A stretch of 64,000 bases of DNA from Achromobacter sp. Root83. Lineage in GTDB: Bacteria > Pseudomonadota > Gammaproteobacteria > Burkholderiales > Burkholderiaceae_B. The first letter of the stretch is position 1; each line of letters starts with the position of its first letter. The stretch is taken from the NCBI RefSeq assembly GCF_001428845.1, contig NZ_LMIU01000001.1, positions 1,134,595 through 1,198,594 on the forward strand, given 5' to 3'. The notes under the pieces are model-generated. The model did no database searches, was not told where the DNA came from, and worked only from the letters and a program-made list of their open reading frames with translations. Positions 49,201 through 57,960 of this stretch are shown piece by piece. A program made the position numbers and the translations under genes.

Positions 49201-50145
49201 TCAGGCGTCGCGCGTGGATGCGGAATCCGCCGCTGGGGCGGCTTGCGCCGTAGGCGCCGCATGCCGTTCCGCCTTGCCGAAGCGCAACGCGAATTGCCGC
49301 GTGAAGACCGCGCCAAAGAAGAAAATCTGCGCGGAATAGTAGATCCACAGCAGCAGCGCAATCAGCGAGCCCGCCGCGCCATAGGCGGACACCGCCGCGC
49401 CCCGGCTCAGGTAGACCCCTATCCCCCACTTGCCCAGCAGGAACAGCGCGGCCGTCACGATCGCGCCGGGGATGACGTCCGGCCAGGAAATCTTCGCGCT
49501 GGGCAGCAGTTTGAAGATCACGGCGAACAGGGCCGCCACCACAGAAAAGGAAAACAGGTTCGACACCCATTCCGCCACCAGCGCGAACGACGAGGCCGTC
49601 CATAGTTCGCCGTAATAGCCGCGCGCGGCCGCCAGCCCGGCGTTCACGGTCAACGACACCAGCAGGAACAGCGCCAGCACCAGCACCAGCCCAAACGACA
49701 GCACGCGGCTGCGCACCATGCCGTGCAGGCCGCCCTTCTCGTTGGCGGACACTTCCCACAGATCGTCCAGGCTGGCCTTCAGTTCGGCGAAGGCCGTGGT
49801 GGCGCTGAAGATCAGCACAAAAATCGAGATCAATGCGGCAATCCAGCCGCCGCCCGATTCATGCGCGCTGGCCAGCACCGTCTGGATCACTTCCGCACCG
49901 CGCTCGCCGATCAGGTCGCGCAGTTGCGTGACCAGTTCGTCGCGCACCGCATCTTCGCCAAAGAAAGCGCCCGCCACGGCAATCACCAGCAGCAGCATCG
50001 GGGCCAGCGAGAAGACCATGTAAAGCGCCAGCGCGGCACCCTTGCTGGAGGCGCGGTGGCTGGACCACTGCCTGGCGGAGTCCATCAACAGCCCGCTGAT
50101 CTGGGAAGGACGCAGGACACGCAGCAGGGTCTTGGGAAGGCGCAT
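49201..50145 (-). CDS. YihY/virulence factor BrkB family membrane protein
   Basis: A 314-residue protein with six predicted helices and the family motifs SSKGAALALYMVFSLAPML, FAELKASLDDLWEV and GSLIALLLWIYYSAQIFFFG. Family members were once called ribonuclease BN and are now regarded as membrane proteins of uncertain function. A 35-residue Ala-rich C-terminal tail follows. It is convergent with the Ldh-family gene. Confidence 0.92.
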   Translation of the reverse strand: MRLPKTLLRVLRPSQISGLLMDSARQWSSHRASSKGAALALYMVFSLAPMLLLVIAVAGAFFGEDAVRDELVTQLRDLIGERGAEVIQTVLASAHESGGGWIAALISIFVLIFSATTAFAELKASLDDLWEVSANEKGGLHGMVRSRVLSFGLVLVLALFLLVSLTVNAGLAAARGYYGELWTASSFALVAEWVSNLFSFSVVAALFAVIFKLLPSAKISWPDVIPGAIVTAALFLLGKWGIGVYLSRGAAVSAYGAAGSLIALLLWIYYSAQIFFFGAVFTRQFALRFGKAERHAAPTAQAAPAADSASTRDA

Positions 50146-50274
50146 GGGGCGAAGCTCGGTCTGGGTGAACCTTTATTGTAGGGACGCATATACCGCTGCG
50201 TAACCACCAGATTGTTCGTAAACGTGTGCTCGCCCAAGGGGGCGGCCCCCCGCGAAGAAACAACAGGCAAAGAA

Positions 50275-50303
50275 AAACCCCCGGGGCGAAGGTCCGGGGG
50301 TTT
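50275..50303 (-). terminator. Terminator behind groEL
   Basis: AAACCCCCGG and CCGGGGGTTT form a perfect 10-base stem; on the minus strand the stem is followed by TTTCTTTGCC. It lies about 55 bases after the groEL stop. Confidence 0.8.
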
Positions 50304-50359
50304 CTCGGGATACTGCGTTCCCCGGCCGAAGCCGGGGAGGCCTTGCAGGGTAGCGGGAC

Positions 50360-52003
<1,644 letters not shown>

Positions 52004-52037
52004 TTAGCTTCCTTCGAAAATTCGTTTAAGGCGGGAT

Positions 52038-52325
52038 TTACAGAACCACGGCGAGGATTTCGTCCTCGCGGATGACGAGCAGTTCTTCGCCATCAACCTT
52101 CACGGACTGGCCGGCGTACTTGCCGAACAGAACCTTGTCGCCAGCCTTCAGGTCGACCGGCAGGATCTTGCCGTCTTCGGTCTTCTTGCCGGGGCCGACG
52201 GCCACGACTTCACCTTGATCGGGCTTTTCAGCGGCGCTGTCGGGGATGACGATACCCGAGGCAGTCTTGCGCTCGTTTTCGAGGCGTTTGACGATCACGC
52301 GATCGCCCAGGGGACGCAAGGCCAT
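52038..52325 (-). CDS. groES: 10 kDa co-chaperonin GroES
   Basis: The 95-residue lid of the GroEL chamber. [29 protein letters not shown] is the conserved start with the mobile loop, and [17 protein letters not shown] the end. First gene of the CIRCE-controlled operon. Confidence 0.99.
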   Translation of the reverse strand: MALRPLGDRVIVKRLENERKTASGIVIPDSAAEKPDQGEVVAVGPGKKTEDGKILPVDLKAGDKVLFGKYAGQSVKVDGEELLVIREDEILAVVL

Positions 52326-52382
52326 GTGGAACTCCTGTTACTAAAGAAGAAAGTGAATGATCGGTTTGGCCCGGGAGGGCTG

Positions 52383-52409
52383 TTAGCACTCACCGGTGTC
52401 GAGTGCTAA
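52383..52409 (-). promoter_or_regulatory. CIRCE operator of groES-groEL
   Basis: TTAGCACTC-N9-GAGTGCTAA matches the CIRCE consensus exactly and lies 58 bases upstream of groES. It is the binding site of the repressor HrcA, released on heat stress. Confidence 0.97.
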
Positions 52410-52436
52410 TTATAGGGATGATGTTCTAGGGTTCAA
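52409..52436 (-). promoter_or_regulatory. Sigma-70 promoter of groES-groEL
   Basis: On the minus strand, TTGAAC (52436-52431), a 16-base spacer and TATAAT (52414-52409) lie just upstream of CIRCE, so the operator covers the transcription start. The match to housekeeping sigma is strong; no sigma-32 promoter was evident. Confidence 0.85.
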
Positions 52437-52750
52437 GGGGGAGGCGGGCGCTGTTACATATTTGGGGGGAGGTGTCGAATGTCCTTCAACATGAGAGTTG
52501 GTTCACAGACGTTCATATGTAACAAGCATGTAGATCGAGATGGCGTGGGTTCGGGCGGAATGCCGCGCACCCCAAGTTACCAACGTAACCTTCAGATGGC
52601 CGTCGGGCAAAAAGCGGTCAGCCCCAGTGCACTGCGATATCAGCCATAATCAATTCAACCTGGCCCCCGAGTGACGGCAGGAGTTCAGTTTTCGCTCCCA
52701 CATAAACCGCTAGCGGGTGGGCCGTAGCGTACTCAGTGCGGAATGTCTCA
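52410..52750. other. Long intergenic region with GTTAC repeats and a gene remnant
   Basis: About 340 bases, less GC-rich than its surroundings. It holds the groES promoter at the left, GTTACATAT (52453-52461) facing ATATGTAAC (52515-52523), a palindrome GTTAC-CAAC-GTAAC (52576-52589), and the minus-strand coding remnant listed next. No intact gene is present. Confidence 0.5.
52618..52740 (-). pseudogene. C-terminal remnant of a gene, possibly RidA-like
   Basis: The minus-strand frame ending at 52618 encodes EYATAHPLAVYVGAKTELLP followed by SLGGQVELIMADIAVHWG, a pattern like the end of RidA/YjgF-family proteins (hydrophobic strand, then VE-I-A-IAV). No start codon or N-terminal part is present; upstream the frame runs into the antisense of the next gene. 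It may be a deletion remnant. Family assignment by eye only. Confidence 0.3.
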
Positions 52751-53107
52751 ATGATGACACCGGAAACGCCAGACGAAGACTTGGTACGGACCCGCAGCCA
52801 CAAGCCACGCGAACTGCCCCAGGGCTTTCGGGCTGGATTGATTACGGCCATCACGGTATTGCTGGGCTTTTCGCTGGGTTTCCTGCGCTACTGGGGCTTC
52901 GACGCGCCGGGCGATTGGAGCGTGCTGTCCGTGCTGCCGGGCGTGTTCTTGTTGCTCGCCATCCTGCTGCAGATAATTGCGCTTTACCGCGCCTTGCGTT
53001 TGGAAGATGACGCCGAGGATGAATACCGGAAAACCGTGCGATGGTTCATCGCGTCGGCGATGCTGCTGTTGCTGGGTCTGACAGCGGCGTTGTGGGAGGT
53101 GGCGTGA
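52751..53107 (+). CDS. Small predicted membrane protein, unknown function
   Basis: About 118 residues with three hydrophobic segments (residues about 27-45, 55-80, 95-115) and charged loops (RLEDDAEDEYRKTVRW). I do not recognise a family. ATG 52751 and 52754 (MMTPETPDED) or GTG 52736 are possible starts; none has a strong ribosome site. Codon use is GC-rich and normal, which argues for a real gene. It ends 13 bases before the tRNA-Gly remnant. Confidence 0.6.
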   Translation: MMTPETPDEDLVRTRSHKPRELPQGFRAGLITAITVLLGFSLGFLRYWGFDAPGDWSVLSVLPGVFLLLAILLQIIALYRALRLEDDAEDEYRKTVRWFIASAMLLLLGLTAALWEVA

Positions 53108-53120
53108 TAAGAGAGGGATT

Positions 53121-53161
53121 GGGGCCGGTGAAGGGAATCGAACCTTCGTATGAAACTTGGG
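53121..53161 (-). pseudogene. Degenerate 3' half of a tRNA-Gly (possible attachment-site scar)
   Basis: Read on the minus strand, the sequence begins CCCAAG, as after the anticodon of tRNA-Gly(CCC), continues with an ATACGAAGGTTCGATTCC T-arm, and ends TTCACCGGCCCCA where an intact acceptor would read TTCACCCGCTCCA. The 5' half is missing and the acceptor and T-stem have mismatches, so it is not functional. Such 3' halves are left by elements that integrate into tRNA genes. Confidence 0.5.
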
Positions 53162-53256
53162 CCGCCCATTTCGGGCTAGATCTACTCAGCAGTAAGTGCT
53201 CACGGCGGTCTGTTGATCGACTTCGGATTCTAACCAGGCGCGCATCGCGGCGACCC

Positions 53257-54204
53257 TCAGAAGTCGTAAAGCCGCGCGGCGTTATCGACCAGGATCGTCT
53301 GCTTCTCCGCCTCGCTCACCCACGCGCAGAAGGCCGAGAGTTGTTCGCCATCGTCGATGGGATGCAGCGGTTCGCTGCGATCACGTGTGCGCGCCACGCC
53401 GGGCCAGGCGCCCGAATGCGGCCAGTCGGTGCCCCACAGCATGCGGTCAAGCCGCGTATCGATCAGGGCACGTGCGATCTCGCGCGCCTCGATGGGCGGA
53501 CGGCCGTCCTGCCAGACCGTAAGGCGATACGGCGCAGAGAGCTTCACGTACACATTGCCCGTCGCCACCATCTCCAGTAGCGCATCGAAGCCGGGCTGGC
53601 CCGGGCCGGCCACGGCGCTCGCCAGTGCGAAATGATCAATCACGACGGGCACGGGGCAGTCGCGCAGCGCGGGCGCGAGGGCGGTCACGACGGGCAGCGT
53701 GGTGTAGATCTGCACGTGCCAACCCAGCTCGGCCACCTGCTCGGCGGTGCGCGCCAGCGCATCGCGCGCGATGGCCGGATCCTGCTGGCCGAACGACTGC
53801 AGGTTGACGCGGGCGCCTCTCACGCCCGCCGCATGCAGCGCACGCAGGCCGTCGCGCGAAATATCGGGCGCTAGTACCGCGACGCCGCGCGACGCATGGC
53901 CTGCCGCATTCAGGGTGGCAAGGGCATCGGTCATGCAACGATTGTCGGTGCCTTGCGGGCTGGCCTGCACGACCACTGCGCGGTCAACCCCCAGCGCCGC
54001 GTGCAGCGCGAGCAGATCATCGCTGGAGGCGAGCCCCGGCATGAACACGCGGTTTTCGGCAAGCGGATAGCGGTCGAACGGACCGAAGATGTGCACGTGA
54101 CAATCGCAGGCGCCTGGCGGAATCGTGTCGGTGACAGGGCTGTGATGGATGCCCAGCACGGTGCGCGGATCGTCGGAAGAAGAGGCGGGCTGCGTACGGC
54201 TCAT
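53257..54204 (-). CDS. Amidohydrolase-family protein (2-pyrone-4,6-dicarboxylate lactonase type)
   Basis: A 315-residue TIM-barrel hydrolase of the COG3618 group. ACDCHVHIFGP carries the first two metal/catalytic histidines, VIDHFAL a barrel His, and MLWGTDWPHSGAW the late Asp. Relatives open lactones of aromatic breakdown products or sugar lactones. ATG 54204 begins the conserved protein; the frame opens 13 codons earlier. It lies about 50 bases behind a Bug-protein gene in one operon, so uptake and hydrolysis of an organic acid or lactone is the likely job. Confidence 0.85.
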   Translation of the reverse strand: MSRTQPASSSDDPRTVLGIHHSPVTDTIPPGACDCHVHIFGPFDRYPLAENRVFMPGLASSDDLLALHAALGVDRAVVVQASPQGTDNRCMTDALATLNAAGHASRGVAVLAPDISRDGLRALHAAGVRGARVNLQSFGQQDPAIARDALARTAEQVAELGWHVQIYTTLPVVTALAPALRDCPVPVVIDHFALASAVAGPGQPGFDALLEMVATGNVYVKLSAPYRLTVWQDGRPPIEAREIARALIDTRLDRMLWGTDWPHSGAWPGVARTRDRSEPLHPIDDGEQLSAFCAWVSEAEKQTILVDNAARLYDF

Positions 54205-54253
54205 GGGATGCTCAAGAGGATGAGGGTTGGGAAGCACGAGCAAGCGACCGCGC

Positions 54254-55261
54254 TCAGGGGTTCTGCTTGATGCCGGCGGTCTGGATCAGCCGCACCCATT
54301 TATCGCGATCGGCCAGGTAGTAGCGGGTGAAGGCCGCCGGGGTGTCGTCGGACAGCGCGTACCCTTGCGCCTCCAGCTTCTCGCGTACATCCGGCAGGCG
54401 CAGCACGCGACGCACTTCCGCGTTCAGCGCGTTGACGACGTCGGGCGGTGTGGCGGCGGGTGCAAGCAGGCCAAGCCAGGTCGCGACCTCGTAGTCCTTG
54501 AGGCCCGCTTCGGCCGTGGTCGGCAACTGCGGCGCGAAGCTGACGCGCGCTTTGCTCGTCACGGCCAGGGCGCGCAGGCGCTGGTCCTTCATGTAGGGCA
54601 GGGCCGTCGAGGCGTTGGCGAACATGAACGGCAACCGGCCCGCCAGCATTTCGGTGATGCAGGCCTGTTCGCCGGCAAACGGGATGCTGTGCAGCTCGAT
54701 GCCCGCCGTCTGGGCGAACAGCACGGCAGCCATATAGGGCGAGGTGCCGATGCCTCCCGAGCAGAAATCGATCTCGCCCGGTGCGGCCTTGGCCTGCGTG
54801 ATGAGCTCCTGGACGGAGTTGGCGCGCAGCTTCGGCCCGGCCAGCAGCACTTGCGGCGCGCTGCCCACCAAGGCCACGCCGGTAAAGTCCTTGAGGGGGT
54901 CGAACGTCGTCACGTTCTGCAGCGTGGGCGCCACCGCGACCGTCGTCTGGCTGGCGAGCAGCAGGGTGTTGCCGTCGGGCCGCGCGCGTGCGACATACGC
55001 GGCCGCGATCATGGATGCGGCGCCGTTCTTGTTCTCGACCATCACGGCGCGCCCGCCCACCTGCATGTGCTGCGCCACGATGCGAGCCACGGTGTCGGGC
55101 GCACCGCCCGGCGGGGCACCGACGACGATCCGGATCGTGCCACCCGCCGAGGTGGTGTCTGACAGCGCGGGCGCCCCTGAAGCCAGCAACGCGCTGCCGA
55201 GCAGCGGCGCGAGCAGTCTGGCGAGCAGCCTGCGTGGGTGAACGCCAGGTTTCGTGTGCAT
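54254..55261 (-). CDS. Bug-family (TctC) substrate-binding protein
   Basis: A 335-residue periplasmic binding protein. ATG 55261 is set by GAGGAG seven bases upstream; the frame continues further up without meaning. A signal peptide with a basic start (HPRRLLARLLAPLL) ends near GAPALSD. IRIVVGAPPGGAPDTVARIV is the Bug start motif. Its lineage appears distant from the Bug protein at 12,109. Divergent from a LysR gene, probably its regulator. Confidence 0.93.
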   Translation of the reverse strand: MHTKPGVHPRRLLARLLAPLLGSALLASGAPALSDTTSAGGTIRIVVGAPPGGAPDTVARIVAQHMQVGGRAVMVENKNGAASMIAAAYVARARPDGNTLLLASQTTVAVAPTLQNVTTFDPLKDFTGVALVGSAPQVLLAGPKLRANSVQELITQAKAAPGEIDFCSGGIGTSPYMAAVLFAQTAGIELHSIPFAGEQACITEMLAGRLPFMFANASTALPYMKDQRLRALAVTSKARVSFAPQLPTTAEAGLKDYEVATWLGLLAPAATPPDVVNALNAEVRRVLRLPDVREKLEAQGYALSDDTPAAFTRYYLADRDKWVRLIQTAGIKQNP

Positions 55262-55375
55262 CGGTGTCTCCTCGCGATTTTGCCGTGCGCCGCATCGAAG
55301 CCACGCCGACTGTTGTGGTGTGGAACCAGTGTCCGGCATGCGGCTTGATATGGTCAAATATATATATTGAGTCAT

Positions 55376-55387
55376 TTCATATATGAA
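55376..55387. promoter_or_regulatory. Palindrome between divergent Bug and LysR genes
   Basis: TTCATATATGAA is a perfect 12-base palindrome in a strongly AT-rich 50-base stretch between the divergent starts, 23 bases before the LysR start. It is a plausible LysR-type operator core; AT-rich -10 elements for both genes are nearby. Confidence 0.4.
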
Positions 55388-55410
55388 TATGTATGAATAG
55401 CGAGGTTCGC

Positions 55411-56301
55411 ATGAATAAACGCGAGATGGCGCTGTTTGAAGCCGTGGGGCGCACCGGATCCGTGACATTGGCGGCGGCGGCCACCGGGATGTCGCAGCCC
55501 GCGGCGAGCGCGATGCTGAAGTCGCTGGAAGACAAGTTGGGCTTCGCCTTGTTCAGCCGCGAGAAGCGCCGGCTGGCGCTTACCGCCGAGGCTCGCATGC
55601 TGCTGCCGGAGATCGTCCATGCGCTGGCGGCGATGGACAACGCCGAACGTGTGGCGGCCAGCATGCGGGGCGGGGCGCATGCGCGGCTGGACGTGGGGGC
55701 GGTGGCGGCCGTGGGCGCGAGCATCCTGCCCGGTGCGATGGCCTGGTTGCAGGCCCGCGAGCCCGGTGTGCGCGTCAGCGTGCGTACGGACATGACGCTA
55801 GGCGTGGCGGGACTGGCGGCCGATCAGCGCATCGATATCGGCATCGTGATCGGCTCGGCCGCGCTGCCGAACGTGGGCCAGCGCACGCTGGCGCGGCTGA
55901 GCCTGCAGGCCGTGATGCCGGCGGGCCACGCGCTGGCGCGTCGCCACCGTCTCGCGTTGGCCGACCTGGCGGACATCCCCTACATCTCGCTCAGTCGTCA
56001 CTTGCAGGTGGGGGCGCTCACGGCGCGGCAGTTCGAGCAGGAGCGCTTGCCGTTTCTGCCGGTGATCGAGGTGAATCAGTACTCGGCCGCCTGTGCCTTT
56101 GCGGAACGCGGCCTGGGCGTGGCCATCCTCGATAGCATGAGCGGCCTATATGCGCGTCGTCATGGGCTGCGTGTCGTGCCCGTCGATGTGGAAGGCGGTC
56201 TCAACCTCGACATCGTATGGCCCCTGAACCGCGGCCTGGGGCGCGTGGCACGGCAACTCGAGGCCGGCCTGGTGCACGAACTGTCGCACACCACCGAGTA
56301 G
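55411..56301 (+). CDS. LysR-family transcriptional regulator
   Basis: A 296-residue regulator. The N-terminal HTH (about 3-62) shows LFEAVGRTGSVTLAAAATGM and SQPAASAMLKSLEDKLGFALFSR; the C-terminal two-lobed effector domain follows (DVGAVAAVGASILPGAMAWL). ATG 55411 is preferred because GAGG lies seven bases before it; ATG 55393 would add six residues. It is divergent from the Bug-amidohydrolase operon and probably controls it. Confidence 0.92.
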   Translation: MNKREMALFEAVGRTGSVTLAAAATGMSQPAASAMLKSLEDKLGFALFSREKRRLALTAEARMLLPEIVHALAAMDNAERVAASMRGGAHARLDVGAVAAVGASILPGAMAWLQAREPGVRVSVRTDMTLGVAGLAADQRIDIGIVIGSAALPNVGQRTLARLSLQAVMPAGHALARRHRLALADLADIPYISLSRHLQVGALTARQFEQERLPFLPVIEVNQYSAACAFAERGLGVAILDSMSGLYARRHGLRVVPVDVEGGLNLDIVWPLNRGLGRVARQLEAGLVHELSHTTE

Positions 56302-56308
56302 ATGGGCG

Positions 56309-56413
56309 TCAGCCTTCTTTGAGCATGGACTCTCCGCCGGCCTTCATGTCGCCCGCGCGGATCACGCTGAACTCACCGTCGGATTCGATATAGGCGCCGT
56401 GGTTCCATCCCTG
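56309..56413 (-). pseudogene. C-terminal remnant resembling DUF421/YetF proteins
   Basis: A start-less minus-strand frame of 34 codons ends at 56309. It reads GWNHGAYIESDGEFSVIR then AGDMKAGGESMLKEG; the AYIESDGEFSVIR part resembles the C-terminal strand pair of DUF421 (YetF-like) membrane proteins. An in-frame stop closes it at 56414-56416. It appears to be the stump of a gene cut by rearrangement. Family assignment by eye. Confidence 0.4.
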
Positions 56414-56423
56414 TTAAGATAAC

Positions 56424-56442
56424 AGGAATCGATCGCATTATC
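56424..56442 (-). promoter_or_regulatory. Possible Fur box upstream of the sigma-factor gene
   Basis: The minus-strand 19-mer GATAATGCGATCGATTCCT agrees with the Fur consensus GATAATGATAATCATTATC at 11 positions, including the whole left GATAATG. It lies about 185 bases before the sigma start. The score is moderate; iron control of such sigma genes is usual. Confidence 0.3.
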
Positions 56443-56625
56443 GTGTTGGCGCCAGAAGGCGAATTTCCGCCCCTGCGCGAAGTGCAATATGGCGATGACG
56501 GATCGAGTGTTATTTTCGGGGCGCCGTGTTTGGGCGCTCGCGATCCCACCTGACCAATGCTGCCCCTCGCGTGTGAAGCGCGTTGCGGGGGAGTATCTGC
56601 TTCTGATCAACCGGAGTGAGTATTC

Positions 56626-57150
56626 ATGCCGAGTCAATCGTTGCGTGGCGAGTTGGAGGAGGTCTTTACACTCCATCGCTCGAAACTGAAGCACGTGGCG
56701 AGAAACATTGTTCAGAACGCGGATCATGCCGAGGAGGTGGTGCAGGACGCCTACCTCAAGGTGCTGAATGCGGGCGATGTCCGGGAGATCAAGCGTCCAC
56801 TCAGCTATTGCTATCAGGTGGTGCGCAACCTGGCGCTCGATAGCTACCGCCATAACGCTGTCGAAAACGTATACCGTACCTTTGTCGACGACCTTGACAG
56901 CGTGGCGCGGCCCGTTGAAGGCGCGGTCGACAGGCTGCTCGACACACGCAATGCCCTGGTGGAGATCGACCGGGTGCTGGATACCCTGCCGCCGCGAACC
57001 CGGCAGGCCTTTGAGCTCACCCGGCTGAGCGGGCATACGCAGCGCGAAGTTGCACGGATTCTTGGCTGCTCGGCGACCATGGTCAACTTCATGATCAAGG
57101 ATGCCGATGCGGCGCTCCAGAGTTGCCGGCATTTTCTTGACGAAGATTGA
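56626..57150 (+). CDS. ECF sigma factor, iron-starvation (FecI/PvdS/OrbS) type
   Basis: A 174-residue extracytoplasmic-function sigma factor. Region 2 (about residues 8-75) has HAEEVVQDAYLKVLNAG and RPLSYCYQVVRNLALDSYRH; region 4 (about 105-165) has TLPPRTRQAFELTRLSGHTQREVARILGCS, the HTH that reads -35 elements. GGAGTGAG precedes the ATG. It heads a siderophore-type NRPS locus, and a TAAAC-N16-CGTC motif stands before the biosynthetic genes, so it probably drives them. No full FecR anti-sigma is next to it. Confidence 0.9.
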   Translation: MPSQSLRGELEEVFTLHRSKLKHVARNIVQNADHAEEVVQDAYLKVLNAGDVREIKRPLSYCYQVVRNLALDSYRHNAVENVYRTFVDDLDSVARPVEGAVDRLLDTRNALVEIDRVLDTLPPRTRQAFELTRLSGHTQREVARILGCSATMVNFMIKDADAALQSCRHFLDED

Positions 57151-57277
57151 CCCAGTGCAATGGCCGGACGGCGCGTTCACGCTATAAGATAGCGGCGTTA
57201 GATAACTTAACGACATATTCCCGTCACACCAGTTAGGTAGCTCGCTCGGGCGCCCCTGTCGTACGCTAAGGTCAGTC

Positions 57278-57571
57278 ATGCAGAAAGATATGAAACAGTC
57301 CGGGGAGCAGGCCGACCTGGTCTGGAATATCGCCTGGTCCTGGGCCCGCCGGCAGCCGCTGCAGGGCGACGCGGAACAGGCAGCCCTGAACGAATTGGCA
57401 TGCTGGTTGGCCGCGGATCCCGCGCATCGCAAGGCCTACCAGAAGGCCTGTAAGCTCTGGTTGTTGGCGGGGCTGGTGCCGCCAGTCAACGACGTGCCCA
57501 TTCCGGGCGCGCCCGACGCTTCCGACCCGGATCCCGAACAGGGACGCCCGGCGCCCTTCGATTCCCACTAA
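57278..57571 (+). CDS. FecR N-terminal (DUF4880) domain stub
   Basis: A 97-residue protein. Residues about 10-65 (WARRQPLQGDAEQAALNELA, CWLAADPAHRKAYQKACKLW) match the cytoplasmic N-terminal domain of FecR anti-sigma regulators. The membrane segment and periplasmic signalling domain are absent, and the C-terminus is a Pro/Asp-rich tail. TAAGG precedes the ATG. It could bind the sigma factor directly without a membrane signal. Its stop codon TAA is also the start of the TAAAC promoter element. Confidence 0.75.
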   Translation: MQKDMKQSGEQADLVWNIAWSWARRQPLQGDAEQAALNELACWLAADPAHRKAYQKACKLWLLAGLVPPVNDVPIPGAPDASDPDPEQGRPAPFDSH

Positions 57572-57593
57572 ACAAAGCTCGACCCTCTTCGTC
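57569..57593 (+). promoter_or_regulatory. Iron-starvation sigma promoter (IS-box-like)
   Basis: TAAAC (57569-57573), a 16-base spacer and CGTC (57590-57593) resemble promoters of PvdS/OrbS-type sigma factors (TAAAT-N16-CGT in PvdS). It lies 78 bases ahead of the MbtH gene and behind the sigma and DUF4880 genes, exactly where the biosynthetic operon should start. Confidence 0.6.
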
Positions 57594-57671
57594 ATGTAAG
57601 ACGGAAGGAAGTTGTTCGCGTCTGCGAATGACCCGTTTCCATCCGATTTTCAACGATGCGTGGGGTTGCCT

Positions 57672-57950
57672 ATGTCCGCGAGCTGCTTTGATCGGGAAGA
57701 CGAGACGTTCATCGTGCTGGTCAATGACGAAGAACAGTATTCCATCTGGCCACACTGGAAAGCGGTACCCGCCGGCTGGCGGGCTATCGATGGCGTGAAG
57801 GGCGACAAGCCGACCGTGCTTGCCTTTGTCGAACGCACCTGGACCGATATGCGTCCCAAGTCGCTGCGGGACTGGATGGCTCAGCAAGAGGGATCGCCCT
57901 CCGCCTCCGCCGGCGGCAACCAAACACCCGCCGAAGCCACTGCCGATTGA
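57672..57950 (+). CDS. MbtH-family protein
   Basis: A 92-residue activator of NRPS adenylation domains. The signature NDEEQYSIWP, VPAGWRAIDG and WTDMRPKSLRDWM is complete. ATG 57672 gives MSASCFDRED; the open frame runs 20 codons further up. A Ser/Ala/Gly/Thr tail follows the fold. First gene of the tightly spaced biosynthetic run; the thioesterase starts 10 bases later. Confidence 0.95.
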   Translation: MSASCFDREDETFIVLVNDEEQYSIWPHWKAVPAGWRAIDGVKGDKPTVLAFVERTWTDMRPKSLRDWMAQQEGSPSASAGGNQTPAEATAD

Positions 57951-57960
57951 GGCCGAGGCG

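Larger units (their letters stand above)
56302..56625. other. Gene-poor region ahead of the sigma-factor gene
   Basis: About 320 bases. The left third is a minus-strand coding remnant (next entry). Then comes the palindrome CTGTTA-AGA-TAACAG (56411-56425) and a possible Fur site on the minus strand (56424-56442). Bases 56443-56610 hold no gene I can support; the sigma-factor promoter should lie there. CCGGAGTGAG (56611-56620) is the sigma gene's ribosome site. Confidence 0.5.

Noticed and set aside
53121..53161. Functional tRNA gene at this site
   Set aside because: No 5' half, D-arm or acceptor 5' strand can be found beside it, and the T-stem and acceptor have mismatches.
57201..57225. Second IS-box-like site (GATAA-N16-CGTC) ahead of the DUF4880 gene
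   Set aside because: The spacing fits, but the -35 part agrees with TAAAT/TAAAC at too few positions to call a promoter.
56362..57432. 356-codon minus-strand frame opposite the sigma-factor gene
   Set aside because: It is the mirror of the ECF sigma gene and its flanks. The plus-strand gene has a good ribosome site and regions 2 and 4; the antisense product has no family features.
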